Under the pieces are notes generated by a model that ran no database searches, was not told where the DNA came from, and saw nothing but the letters and a program-made list of their open reading frames with translations. Positions 22,002 to 31,568 of a stretch of DNA of 64,000 nucleotides are shown one piece after another. The position numbers and the translations under genes were made by a program. Origin of the DNA: Draconibacterium sp. GTDB taxonomy: Bacteria; Bacteroidota; Bacteroidia; Bacteroidales; Prolixibacteraceae. The stretch covers positions 66,227 to 130,226 of the forward strand of contig JADIYN010000011.1 in assembly GCA_016705335.1 (NCBI GenBank). The letters run 5' to 3'. The number at the start of each line of letters is the position of its first letter. Within the stretch, counting starts at the first letter, position 1.

Positions 22002-23252
22002 ATGAATTTCAGAAATTTGCTTTTTGCCATTTTTACTTCACTTTTGATTGTATCAGGATGTACCTCAAAAAAAGATTTTAAAACCGATGTTGACACAAAA
22101 CTAAAACCATGGACTAACCTCGAGTTTTACAACGATCCATCCAACTTTCAGTTTGCCATAGTTTCTGATCGGCATGGCGGGATGCGGAGGGGCATTTTTG
22201 AAAAAGGGATAGAAAAAATCAACCTGATAATGCCCGAATTTGTAATGTGCGTAGGCGACCTGATTTCAGGATATACAACAGACACAGCAGAAATTGCACA
22301 ACAATGGGACGAAGTAAACCAAATTATATCGGATTTGAAAATGCCATTTTTTTATCTGCCCGGCAACCACGATATTACCAACAAGGTAATGCAAAAAGAG
22401 TGGGAAAAACGCTATGGAAAACGCTATTACAGCTTCAACTATAAAAACGTTTTGTTTTTGGTGCTGGATAGTAATGATGACGAAGAATTCAACCTCACAA
22501 GGGAACAAACTGATTTCGTATTAAAAACTTTAAAAGAAAATGAAGATGTTCGCTGGACCTACCTTTTTATGCACCACCCTATTTGGACTTACGACACCGG
22601 CGGCCGCTTCCAGGAAATTCAAACAGCCCTGCAAAACCGCAAACACTCGGTAATTGCAGGCCATGAACACCGTTACCGGCACGAAGAAATAAACAACGCT
22701 AACTACTATGTACTTGCAACAACGGGTGCTGGTTCGGCCCTGCTTGGTGAAGCTTTCGGACAATTCGACCATATTTCGTGGATTACCATGACCAACAACG
22801 GTCCGGTTATGGCAAACCTGAAACTCGATGGTATTTTGCCTCACGATGTGGCAACCGCAAAAAACCGGGAAATGGCCGAGCTACTTATTGCGAATTCAAA
22901 AATGGACCATCTTATAGTTTGTAGTTCTGACAAGAAATTTACAAATGGTAAACTTGCACTTCGTTTCAAAAATCCATCAGAAACAGATATGATTTTGAAC
23001 CTGAATTTTTATCACCACCACCAGCTTCAAATCGAAATTCCTGAAAATGAAATTAAAATTCCGGCTGGAAGTGAAAAACAAATTGAAATTCCGTTCCATT
23101 CAACGAAACCACTTGATTATGATAAAATTGATTTGATTTGCACTGAATGGGAAATTAAATACGATGGTTCTGAAAACCAGAACTTTGCATTACAGGGAAA
23201 ATCTCAATTTGCCGTTCAACCAGCTTCTCCTCTTCAATCAACTCAATTTTAA
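22002..23252 (+). CDS. calcineurin-like metallophosphoesterase lipoprotein
   Basis: Intact 416-residue lipoprotein (lipobox VSGC). Metallophosphoesterase blocks are IVSDRHGG, MCVGDLISGY, LPGNHDITN, FMHHPIWTY and AGHEHRYRHEE. The C-terminal ~120 residues (from about 290) form a separate beta-rich domain without recognised motifs, perhaps a surface or substrate-binding module. The first metal motif reads SDRHGG instead of the usual D-x-H, with Asp and His kept. It ends the plus-strand set that begins at 12993. Confidence 0.85.
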   Translation: MNFRNLLFAIFTSLLIVSGCTSKKDFKTDVDTKLKPWTNLEFYNDPSNFQFAIVSDRHGGMRRGIFEKGIEKINLIMPEFVMCVGDLISGYTTDTAEIAQQWDEVNQIISDLKMPFFYLPGNHDITNKVMQKEWEKRYGKRYYSFNYKNVLFLVLDSNDDEEFNLTREQTDFVLKTLKENEDVRWTYLFMHHPIWTYDTGGRFQEIQTALQNRKHSVIAGHEHRYRHEEINNANYYVLATTGAGSALLGEAFGQFDHISWITMTNNGPVMANLKLDGILPHDVATAKNREMAELLIANSKMDHLIVCSSDKKFTNGKLALRFKNPSETDMILNLNFYHHHQLQIEIPENEIKIPAGSEKQIEIPFHSTKPLDYDKIDLICTEWEIKYDGSENQNFALQGKSQFAVQPASPLQSTQF

Positions 23253-23544
23253 TCATGCAAAAAATTTTCCCTAATTTTCCTCTGCGCGGGCCTGGCGCGG
23301 GTACTTTCCGATTCTTGGCAATTTTCGGTAACCCAAAGCCAAAGACAAATAAAGTTTTGCTTGCGAGGCAATTTCGGAAGTAACTATGGATCGTTTAGTA
23401 GGGGGGCGGTTTTATTCTTTGTATCTAATGTGGTTCACTTATGGGCCATTCAAGCGTTTTCTCCTTCCAATATTCCCAACATTGATTACATAGTATGTAC
23501 GGATATCCTGCATTACTCCTATCTTTAGCCAAAACATTTAAATC

Positions 23545-24374
23545 ATGCAAATTCAGGTTATAAAAGGAAACGGAGAAGCTGCTTTTTTCGATACGGAAAA
23601 ACTAAAGCAGGCGCTTCAAAATGCCGGTGCCGGTCCAAGTGAACAAAAAATGATTGCCACTGCAATTGAAAGCAAAATATATAATGGTATTTCAACAAAA
23701 GAAATCTACAAAATGGCTTTTGATTTGCTGAAAAGGGAATCGCTTAAAATTGCGGGTAGATACCGGCTTAAAAATGCGATCATGGAGTTGGGTCCGACAG
23801 GTTTCCCGTTTGAAACATTTGTAGGAAAGATATTTGAAACCTTGGGTTACCAGGTTGAAACCGGTGTAATTGTACAGGGAAAATGTGTACAGCATGAAGT
23901 TGATGTAATTGCACGAAAACCCGGCGAAATGTTAATGATTGAATGCAAATTTCACAGCGATAACCAAACAAAAGCAGCGTTCAGGTTCCACTTTATATTC
24001 AGTCGAGATACCTTGATGTAAAAGCCGCATGGGAATTGCAATACGGAAAAGATATCAAATACCGTGGCGGTGTGGTAACCAATACCCGTTTTAGTGATGA
24101 TGCCGAAAACTATGGTAAATGTGCAGGGTTGCTTGTAATTTCATGGGATTATCCGGCTGATACAAGTTTGAAAAGCCTGATTGATAAAACCGGCCTCCAC
24201 CCCATTACTTCGTTAATTTCGCTTACAAAAAAAGAGAAACAGTTTTTGCTTGAAAAAGGTGTCATTTTGTGTAACCAGTTAAACGAAAACAAGCTATTGT
24301 TATTGGAAATTGGATTAACTGAAAATCAAATTAAAAAAGTTATCAGGGAAGCGGGGAATTTGATTGCTGACTAA
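23545..24374 (+). CDS. ATP-cone domain fused to Mrr-like restriction endonuclease domain (one frameshift)
   Basis: N-terminal ATP-cone (residues ~1-90: IQVIKGNGEAAFFDTEKLKQAL, then ISTKEIYKMAFDLL and YRLKNAIMELGP), the regulatory nucleotide-binding fold otherwise found in ribonucleotide reductases and NrdR. Then comes a PD-(D/E)XK nuclease domain of the Mrr type (FETFVGKIFETLGYQVETG, HEVDVIARKPGEMLMIECKFH), with Asp and E-x-K in place. A break near 23973 is repaired to VPLYIQSRYLDVKAAWELQYG. The C-terminal part (TDLSSL-like helical region, KKEKQFLLEKGVILCNQLNENK) resembles a helix-hairpin-helix. The combination suggests nucleotide-controlled DNA cleavage; no methylase or partner gene is adjacent. 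Confidence 0.75.
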
Positions 24375-24757
24375 ATCAACAATTCGCATCAACCGTCCTT
24401 AAATTCTTTGCCAACTCATTCAAACTTTTGTCTGAATTAGGTTGTGAGAATTCAAGTTAATGTTATTTTACCCAGGTTCAAAATCTGGGTCACTCATATT
24501 TATCTTTCCTAATTCCGGGATCAATTACCACATGTTTTAAAAATTTTTCAATTTCACTGTTGTACGAGAAGCAGGTTTATAATTTCTCTTTTACAATTTT
24601 CGAAATAATATATTAAAAAGTTAATTTACAGCGATTTGAATATTTATATTTGCAGTTTAAATTAAAATAATTTTAGAATCAAAATAAATTATCGCTTGAT
24701 AATTATTTTTAAAATGGAATAATTGATTGTGAAATATCTCCATTTTTTCAATATTTC
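24375..24757. other. AT-rich gap with no gene seen
   Basis: 383 bp between two convergent genes. No ORF with family support was found. A plus-strand TATATTTG (-7-like) occurs near 24640 but has no gene after it. Confidence 0.5.
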
Positions 24758-25168
24758 CTATAAAATCTGGCAAAATTCCAATCGCTCTCCATCAGGACCA
24801 AGTATATTGAAATACCTGCATCCGTTATCCCAAAAGTTTAAAAAAACAGGTTTGTCTTCAACAACCGAATAACCTTCATTTTTGAGCAGTAAAAATGTTT
24901 CATCAATATCATCAACATCAAAAGTAATGTGGTCAATTCGCCCATCTTTTCGTTGCTTCACACTGGTTAATTCAGGTTCAGGCATTTGATACAATTCAAT
25001 TATTATTTCTTTGTGTTTCATCATCGAAACCTTGCCTTGTGCGCCTTCGTGCATAAACGTTGAATGCATCACCATTTGAAAACCCAATCGTTCATAAAAC
25101 ACCCGTGAGATTTCAAGATCAACAATAGGCATTCCGATATGCTGTAAATGATTGATTTTTAAATTCAT
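24758..25168 (-). CDS. VOC (glyoxalase/bleomycin-resistance) family protein
   Basis: Intact 136-residue cytoplasmic protein with the paired beta-alpha-beta-beta-beta modules of the vicinal oxygen chelate superfamily. Candidate metal ligands lie at LQHIGMPIVDLEIS (His near residue 11), KEIIIELYQMP (Glu), IDHITFDVDDI (His) and GERLEFCQIL (Glu near the end). These match the H/E/H/E pattern of glyoxalase I-like lyases. No neighbour gives a hint of substrate. Confidence 0.8.
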   Translation of the reverse strand: MNLKINHLQHIGMPIVDLEISRVFYERLGFQMVMHSTFMHEGAQGKVSMMKHKEIIIELYQMPEPELTSVKQRKDGRIDHITFDVDDIDETFLLLKNEGYSVVEDKPVFLNFWDNGCRYFNILGPDGERLEFCQIL

Positions 25169-25608
25169 GTTTTGTCAATTTATTGTAATGATTAGCCGGA
25201 TACTCGTTGGCTAATTGCAACAGAATGGTATTCATCTGTTGTTTGTGCAAAATACAAAAAGATGTGAGAATTACGATCAACATTCTGCAATTGCAAGCAG
25301 GTTAATTGTTTTAGGGTTGCATTGAGCAAAACATTTTATGTTTTATTAAAAAATTTATCGTCTGTCCATTTCGACGGGTTGTTTGCAATGTAATTTGATA
25401 TCCGTTGAAACGACTCATCGTTTCGAATAATATTATCGTGAAAACGGGATTGCCAGGTAAAATTTAAATTGTTATTCCGGGCAAATTTTGTAACCCCAAT
25501 TTTGTAACCACGGATTATTGATGCCAGATTTTTTGATTGTGGCCCAAATTTGTTACCTGTTGTTGTGGTGGGTATTGTTTGTATGGACGATATGGTGGGG
25601 TTGATTGG

Positions 25609-25680
25609 GTTGTTAATTGGGTTGTTGATGGCGTTGTTGATGGCGTTGTTAATTGGGTTGTTGATTGGGTTGTTGATTGG
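25609..25680. repeat. six 12-bp tandem repeats inside the Y1 transposase gene
   Basis: Plus-strand unit GTTGTTRATKGS repeated six times without a break, with a seventh partial unit before it. On the minus strand they encode (P/A)INN repeats. They end exactly where the palindrome begins. Confidence 0.9.
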
Positions 25681-25707
25681 TAGAGACGCAAAATTTTGCG
25701 TCTCTAC
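25680..25707. repeat. 28-bp perfect palindrome (REP-like) inside the transposase gene
   Basis: Arms GTAGAGACGC and GCGTCTCTAC surround AAAATTTT; all 28 bases are self-complementary. It lies in frame within the transposase coding sequence. No other copy was seen in this window. Confidence 0.85.
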
Positions 25708-26214
25708 GGATGCGACACCGTTATCGCCACCAATATCAACAACATCACCATTTGTATTATCCGGTTTGTCAATAATAATTATTCCATGCACATGATTTGG
25801 CATAACAACAAATTCGCCCAATTCAACAAACGGAAAATGGATTGGAATGTCCTTCCAACATTGATGAGCAATTTGCCCTATTTCCGACATAACCATTATA
25901 CCCTTTTTAATTTCCCCAAAATAACATTCACGATGGGCGGTGCAGATGGTTACAAAATACATTGCATTTGACCCATAATCCCAATTTTTAGACGGGCGGA
26001 TGGAATACGGAATTTATTTTGAAATTTTTCGACCATAGTTGATTTATGATATTTTTATTCAGGCGGAAACTTCATTTTTTTTCAAACGTGCTGTTTTTTT
26101 GTTTTAAAATACAGAGGAACCTGCAGGTCATCGTAGTTAACGGTGTGAAATGAAAGAACTAATAAAAAATGCTATTTAAACCGCGCGGGAGCGAGGAGTT
26201 TATTAAAAACAGTT

Positions 26215-27132
26215 TTATTTTAATTCAATTATACATTCATCAATTTGAATCACATTTTCTGTTGATGTCTCTTTTGTTTGTACCGAGTAGATAGGCCACC
26301 CTGTACCATGAATTCGGGATGCAGTCCGCGTTTCGCTGTGTAAATATGAAAATTCATCTCTTTTGGGAGGAGGAGTCTGCATGGTTTCAGCCATCTTTAC
26401 CAGGTATTTAAAGGTTTCATTCGTAAGCTGAACTGAATCAACAGATTGATGCATCCTGTAAATGGCGTTATTATCTTCATCATTTATTTCATCAAGCCAA
26501 AAAGTTACTTTTGCATCAAAAGGCTCACCTACAAATATATTTGGCAACTTATTATCGTATGAATAATCCTCCCACAGTTTATATTTTAATCCATGGAAAT
26601 AGTGGAATTGTAAAATTTCGTTTATAGCACCGGATTCAATCCCTTGTTTTGAATTGTACATATTCTCCCATTGTGTAACAAGCTTATCCATATTTGGAAT
26701 AGACTTTAGTTCATCTTTTATCATGGAAGTACCTTTAATAATATAGTCTCTTATCTCTTCCCAATTGACGACCTCAACAAAGATTCCCAAATCGTCCGTT
26801 TTTATCTGAACATTCATGTCTTCAATTATCGATGAGAGTTTTTTAATCAACTCATTATCGGTTTCAACTTCATAATCACGATAAAACCAATTTATCAAAT
26901 ATCCATTTTCAATTGTATCCTTAATGGTAATGTCAACTTCATATTTTGTAAATTCTCTTGAAATTGTATCATCTTCCTGAATTTTCAGTTTTTCATTTGA
27001 AACCAAATAAGTTTGTTTCTCATTTATATCCCAAAATCCGATTACCTGTGTTGTTGAATCAGCAATATTAATCTGACAATTAACTCTTATTATCAGAAGT
27101 AATAATAATCCGGTTGAAAGAATTCTTTTCAT
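26215..27132 (-). CDS. secreted hypothetical protein
   Basis: Not recognised. I choose the ATG at 27132 because MKRILSTGLLLLLIIRVNCQ is a clear signal peptide; the longer frame from 27201 only adds an unlikely leader. About 305 residues, beta-rich at the start (TQVIGFWDINEKQTYLVSN), acidic, with helical segments in the middle (WENMYNSKQGIESGAINEILQF). There is no metal site or transmembrane segment after the signal. Codon use and composition match the neighbours. It lies alone between the transposase and DUF4139 genes. Confidence 0.65.
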   Translation of the reverse strand: MKRILSTGLLLLLIIRVNCQINIADSTTQVIGFWDINEKQTYLVSNEKLKIQEDDTISREFTKYEVDITIKDTIENGYLINWFYRDYEVETDNELIKKLSSIIEDMNVQIKTDDLGIFVEVVNWEEIRDYIIKGTSMIKDELKSIPNMDKLVTQWENMYNSKQGIESGAINEILQFHYFHGLKYKLWEDYSYDNKLPNIFVGEPFDAKVTFWLDEINDEDNNAIYRMHQSVDSVQLTNETFKYLVKMAETMQTPPPKRDEFSYLHSETRTASRIHGTGWPIYSVQTKETSTENVIQIDECIIELK

Positions 27133-27256
27133 TTTATTGTTGTAAATGGTTTTTGTTTTTGGAAAGGAAGTTCCGGCCAGCTGCGTTAATACTGTTAACA
27201 AAGTGATGAAATTGGGCTGAGAGGGGAAATGATGAGCGTTTGTTAAGCATAGTTTT

Positions 27257-29135
27257 TTATTCTATTGTCAGATTCCTCGATTTTGGATATTTAACTGAAT
27301 ATTTTAAATCAAATTCCTTTTTCTCCATAGGTTTTAAAGTAAACTCCCACTTAACTTCTCCGCTTTCTTTATTTAACTTGGCACCCGAAACATTTTGAAT
27401 GTTTACTTCAATTTCTTCAAATTTTGAAACGGGAGTCTGGTCAAGTACAATCATTTTAATTTCCTGATTTTTGTTGTTTTTAATGGTTGTTTTCCATGAC
27501 TTTGATTCTTCCTTTTTAGAACCAATAAACTGTCTTGTTTCAAAATCCTTTTCTTTTTCGCGGTTGACAATTACATTTTGTCTTTACCCAACGAAAGCTG
27601 CAAAGTGTCAGTTGCGAACCGAACATCCAGGATTGATTTCCCAACAAATGTTCCTTCGAAGAATATATTGGCTTCACCCTCCAGTAAATTATATTTTTCC
27701 CAGTCAGTGATATTTGCAATTAAGTAAGCTTCTTTTTCAATTTTTGGCACAGCATAATATTGGAAAAATGCAGGAACCTGATATACTGCCATATCAACTG
27801 AATAGTTTTTATTATCGGAATTAACTGAATAAGGATTGGAAATTTCAAAATTAACAGATGTTTGATTTACCGTTTTTTCAAAAGGAATTGCAATACTTTC
27901 TGCCTCCCGGCTTTTTGTTTTATTTACTGATACACCTGCAACTCTGCCCTGAAATTGTTCTGACATATCTGCATCTTCCTGTTTTCCATAACCAATCACA
28001 ACAACTTCATCCAATGCCATTTCATCTTCAACCATTTTTACATTAATTACTGAACCTGTAACTGGCAAAGTTTGAGGTTTGAAACCAATAAATGAAAAAC
28101 TTAAATTTTCGGCATTGTTTGGAAGTGTAATCGAATAGTTTCCGTTCATATCTGTTACTGCTCCAATTGTGGTTTTGGGAACCATTACAGTTGCGCCAAT
28201 TAATGGTTGGTTTTCCATGTCAACAATCTGACCGCTCACTGGATTTATTGATTTGTTATAAACCGGTGGCATACTGTAAAAGTCGAGATAATAAGTTTTA
28301 AGTTCAGGTGCAACTCCCGATGAATTTGGATTTGATGAAGAAAATGAAAGTTTTACATTTTTCCAATCCACTTTTGTGTCTTGTCTGAGATTTGCCTTGT
28401 AAATAATTTCTACCGGATCATTAATGGTTTTTGCACGAATATCATATGTCGGATACCATCCTGCATTGTCAACAATGTATGATAATTCGAATGTTGCATT
28501 TGTTTTAATTTTACTTTGAACTTTTACTAAAATTTCACCCGATGCAAACTCTTTCATGCTTGTTAATGTATTCAGCTGGTTTTGAAGTTCGTTCTTTTGT
28601 TTTTTCAAACGCTCCAAAGTTTTATTTCTTTCAATTTCTTTAAGTTTTAAAACAGTGAGTTTAGAACTGTAAAATTCAGATGCTTCTTTAAGCGTCGAAA
28701 TATTTAATTCATTGTTTTTCCCTCCAATTATCCGGTTGTCATTTAAAAAAGTAAGTTCTTCTATTAAAATAGAAAGGTAAGTTTCTTCCAGTTTTATTTG
28801 ATCGTTTAGCTCATCAAGTTTTGATTCTGTTTTTTTACTTCTTCTGATTTTTCAAGTTTATCAACAAAATTCTGCTGATGATTTACAGCCAGAACTGTCA
28901 CTTCACCATTTGCTTTTACCTGTACACTTTTTGAATCGATGAAAGGAGATAAATCTGTGAATTTTAGAATTGTTATTCCGGGAGAAAGTTCAACAGTTTT
29001 GTGTCTTGCAACCTGAGCTTTGTCAATAAAAACTGTTACTTCATTAACTTCCGTTTTAATTTCTTTTTCTGTTATTTCCTGTCCGAAAATATTGCCAAAA
29101 ATCAGGCAGAATAAAATTAGGTTTAAAGCTTTCAT
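27257..29135 (-). CDS. DUF4139 (MuiA-like) protein with an inserted carboxypeptidase-regulatory/plug-like segment (two frameshifts)
   Basis: Secreted protein of about 625 residues with signal peptide FCLIFGNIFGQ. The N-terminal DUF4140 domain (NEVTVFIDKAQVARHKTVELSPG) is followed by a coiled-coil (LEETYLSILIEELTFLND, LKEIERNKTLERLKKQKNEL) and the start of DUF4139 (ELSYIVDNAGWYPTYDIRA, then VDWKNVKLSFSSSNP). Inside DUF4139 is a carboxypeptidase-D-regulatory-like insertion (VSGQIVDMENQPLIGATVMV, TDMNGNYSITLP), then ALDEVVVIGYGKQ, the box that in SusC-type receptors joins this domain to the TonB plug. DUF4139 resumes (NYSVDMAVYQVPAFFQYYAVPK) and ends with KKEFDLKYSVKYPKSRN. Breaks lie near 28835 and 27572. 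Function is unknown. Confidence 0.75.
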
Positions 29136-29288
29136 ATTTTGGTTTTATAGTTTTTTATGGTTGAAATTGTCTTTATTTAAATTATGCAAACGTTTTGCAG
29201 GTAACCAAAGGGGCGGACTACGGGCGATTGTTCGTTCGAAAGACGAGGGCAATCAAGCGTGAAACTAGGGTGGCAACCTGCACTGCGT

Positions 29289-29828
29289 TTATTTTTTTGT
29301 TATATAATAAAATTCTCTCTCTAAATCATATTTTAATCTTTTTGTACTGCTTCTCATAATTAAGTATGGTATTCCTAACATTAAAGTAGAATGAATGATT
29401 ATGAAAGGTATTATAAGTAGATCATCGGTTGTGGCTTCATTAAATTCCGAAGCGAAAAAACTTATAATTAACATTAAATAGATAAATATTGCAAATGAAT
29501 AAAAAGCAATCATTATTCCACTAAAACTGTTTATATCAGTAGTAATTACTAATTTATCTTTGTCGTGTATAAAACTTCCCTTTGCTATTGCTATATTCAA
29601 ATTTATATCAAAAAAGCCTCTGCGTTTTCTTATTTTAAATTTATCACAATCAACGTATCCCTTAAACTCGTTTTTGCTAGATGAAAATATGTCAAATCCG
29701 CTAATTAATAATCCATAATCTCCTTCGTCTACTTTACTTTTTAAGATTTTAACGAATTCTTCTTTCTGAATATCTAATTCAGTTCTTAAATGATCGATTA
29801 GTTTTATTTTCTCTAAAAAATGATTCAT
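29289..29828 (-). CDS. hypothetical membrane protein
   Basis: Intact, 179 residues, no family recognised. The N-terminal half is soluble and beta-rich (DYGLLISGFDIFSSSKNEFKG, then INLNIAIAKGSFI). Two transmembrane helices follow near residues 107-128 (IMIAFYSFAIFIYLMLIISFF) and 140-160 (LLIIPFIIIHSTLMLGIPYLI), with a short basic tail. A monotopic or two-helix inner-membrane protein is the simplest reading. It is isolated from its neighbours by more than 150 bp on each side. Confidence 0.55.
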   Translation of the reverse strand: MNHFLEKIKLIDHLRTELDIQKEEFVKILKSKVDEGDYGLLISGFDIFSSSKNEFKGYVDCDKFKIRKRRGFFDINLNIAIAKGSFIHDKDKLVITTDINSFSGIMIAFYSFAIFIYLMLIISFFASEFNEATTDDLLIIPFIIIHSTLMLGIPYLIMRSSTKRLKYDLEREFYYITKK

Positions 29829-30096
29829 ATAAAAGCTCGGATTATAGCTGAATTAAAAAGATAGTAACGTTTTTATACCTGTAATTGATACTTTCTTGTT
29901 TGAACCTGTCTTTTGTGAAAAGCGTGTTTTCCGCCGGGATATTTTGTTCATTTTGTTTGGTTTAAGAATGAATTTGTAAGCCAAATGTAAAAATTATTTT
30001 GTGAAACAAATGTTCGGTAAATATTATTTGGTTTGCGGGGCGGGGATTTTGCCTGAGCTACTTTTAAAGCAGTGCTGCTTTTGGCTTGTGCCGTGG

Positions 30097-30660
30097 TTAT
30101 TTCAATTGTTTTCTTACAACAAAATAATTATCGTACTCCTTTTCTATCTTAAAATCAAATTTCTCATAGAGTTCAAGTGGTCCCTTAAAATGTCCCTCGC
30201 ATGATAATTTGCCTTTGCCCGGATATGCTTCGATATAATCATAATTTTGTAATGCATAATCGGCACAAATTTGTTCTATAATTTTCTGGGCAATACCTTT
30301 TCTCCTGTAGTCGGGATCAATTAAAAAACATACAATTGAACATGCATTATCGTTGGGATTATCAATTAAATCATAATACTTTAATAACCTCTCATAATTT
30401 TGCCGGTTGTTTACGTTGCACCATCCAACAGGTTTATCACCAGCATAGGCCAAATATCCCAACATTTTCCCTTCGTTGATATATCTGATTGCAGACGATC
30501 GGTTTCCTTCCTTATTCCATTGCTCATTTGTGCCGGTAAAATGAAATGAAAAGCAGTAACAGGCAGACCAATCGGGATTATCAGTAAATACAATGTTATC
30601 AAAGAAGTATAAATAATCGTTTAATAATTCCGGAGTTAATGGTTTGATAATTATGTCCAT
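30097..30660 (-). CDS. GNAT-family acetyltransferase
   Basis: N-acetyltransferase fold of about 187 residues, starting at 30660 (MDIIIKPLTPELL); the longer frame from 30768 overlaps the probable promoter and is not preferred. Acetyl-CoA binding motif A is ACSIVCFLIDPDYRRKGIAQKIIEQI, with R-R-K-G-I-A in the pyrophosphate loop. Upstream, KMLGYLAYAGDKPVGWCNVNNR is the usual beta-4 region. The C-terminus (YEKFDFKIEKEYDNYFVVRK) is typical. The acceptor is unknown. Confidence 0.85.
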   Translation of the reverse strand: MDIIIKPLTPELLNDYLYFFDNIVFTDNPDWSACYCFSFHFTGTNEQWNKEGNRSSAIRYINEGKMLGYLAYAGDKPVGWCNVNNRQNYERLLKYYDLIDNPNDNACSIVCFLIDPDYRRKGIAQKIIEQICADYALQNYDYIEAYPGKGKLSCEGHFKGPLELYEKFDFKIEKEYDNYFVVRKQLK

Positions 30661-30719
30661 GATATGCTTCAGTATTTTTGAGTATTTATGTCTTTCGTGC
30701 TCAGTGCACAACGTTTTAG

Positions 30720-30727
30720 CAAATATA
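30720..30727 (-). promoter_or_regulatory. -7 element (TATATTTG) upstream of the GNAT gene
   Basis: Minus-strand TATATTTG fits TAnnTTTG and lies about 60 bp before the ATG at 30660. No good -33 TTTG was found, so support is partial. Confidence 0.35.
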
Positions 30728-30839
30728 ATTAGTTTCGGAATACGGGGTACTTTCCTGTAGAAAAGCACCGAGGTTGATGCGGGCTATAAAACTTGATTAT
30801 TGGAAAAGAAGCCTCAAATAAAAGTTTGGTTCCTGTTAA

Positions 30840-31568
30840 TTAAAACATATCAAACCTGTAGCCTTTTTCCTTTAATTGTGTGACGATTTCATCCAAATGA
30901 AAATACAGTTTATCTTTCCGCAGCGGGTTTGTTCCGGGGTGGATGAGCAGATGAAAACCGTTCATTCCAAATGATGCTTCGTATTCAAAAATGCTTTTCA
31001 AAATATCGGTGTTCGAAATATAGTTTGGCATTTCGGGTGTTGTGTAATCGGCATTTGATAGTGTGCCGGGCGAGAAATTAACTGTTATCTGGTTTAATTC
31101 ATTGGTAATATCCACAACTTTTTTGTTGTACCATTCATAAGGGGGCATAAAGTACTTTGGACTGATACCAAGGTTTTCAAGGGCCTGCAGGTTATGCAGT
31201 ATATCAGCTTTTATCTCTTCGGCGGGGTGCAGCAAACTGTCTCGTTTTATCCAGTCGCAATATAAAGGTGCTTGTCGGAGTGAGCGCCAATATAGTGCCC
31301 GTCTCTTGCAATTGATTTTTACCAAATCAGTGTGTTGGCGGACAAAATCGCCTGTAAGAAAAAATGAGGCTTTTATGTTGTGTTTTTTTAGAACGCCAAG
31401 CACATGCTCAAAACCTTCGTAAAAGTCGTGCCCTGTAAAACAGAGATAAATATTTTTCTGCAGTGTGTCGGTGCGGATCACTGCGCCCTGCTGATCTGTT
31501 ACATTTTGGGCAACAGTTTGTTTGTCAAACAACAGGAAAAGCAACAGGATAAAGAGGATTCTACTCAT
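30840..31568 (-). CDS. secreted polysaccharide deacetylase (NodB-like), with two compensating frameshifts
   Basis: NodB-fold deacetylase with a signal peptide (LLLFLLFDKQTVAQN). Seen: IYLCFTGHDFYEGFEHVLGVLKKHNIKASFFLTGDFVRQH. The expected D-D pair is replaced here by TGHD, as in a known atypical group. The printed frame then reads INCKRRALYWRSLRQAP, but the third frame gives KSIARDGHYIGAHSDKHL, which contains the metal-binding H-S-x-x-H motif. An extra A near 31321 and a missing T near 31263 cancel out, so the ORF stays open while 19 key residues are scrambled. PPYEWYNKKVVDITNELN and FHLLIHPGTNPLRKDKL follow. The start overlaps the GH9 stop by 8 bp, which argues for coupled translation. Confidence 0.8.
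   Translation of the reverse strand: MSRILFILLLFLLFDKQTVAQNVTDQQGAVIRTDTLQKNIYLCFTGHDFYEGFEHVLGVLKKHNIKASFFLTGDFVRQHTDLVKINCKRRALYWRSLRQAPLYCDWIKRDSLLHPAEEIKADILHNLQALENLGISPKYFMPPYEWYNKKVVDITNELNQITVNFSPGTLSNADYTTPEMPNYISNTDILKSIFEYEASFGMNGFHLLIHPGTNPLRKDKLYFHLDEIVTQLKEKGYRFDMF

Larger units (their letters stand above)
25336..26036 (-). mobile_element. REP-associated (RAYT/Y1) transposase-like gene with internal repeats (one frameshift)
   Basis: Single-strand HUH transposase-like protein of the IS200/REP-associated group. The start at 26036 gives MVEKFQNKFRIPSARLKNW, restored with one A added to a run near 25994; then YFVTICTAHRECYFG. The HUH metal motif is VVMPNHVHGII. The catalytic tyrosine is probably in SIIRGYKIGVTKFA, and the end is WQSRFHDNIIRNDESFQRISNYIANNP. 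Between the two halves is a low-complexity stretch of repeated INNP/INNA units encoded by 12-bp tandem repeats, next to a 28-bp perfect palindrome read in frame as VETQNFASLP. RAYTs move or maintain REP palindromes. No flanking terminal inverted repeats were seen. Confidence 0.8.

Noticed and set aside
23253..23544. Possible gene or IS remnant between the metallophosphoesterase and ATP-cone genes
   Set aside because: GC-richer patches occur, but none of the frames gave a recognisable or sustained protein.
24630..24660. Plus-strand promoter (TATATTTG) at about 24640
   Set aside because: No gene follows on that strand within range, and the region is AT-rich enough for chance matches.
25550..25795. 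Plus-strand ORF encoding a very hydrophobic repeated GLLIGLLMALL peptide
   Set aside because: It is the antisense shadow of the 12-bp repeats inside the Y1 transposase gene and has no independent support.
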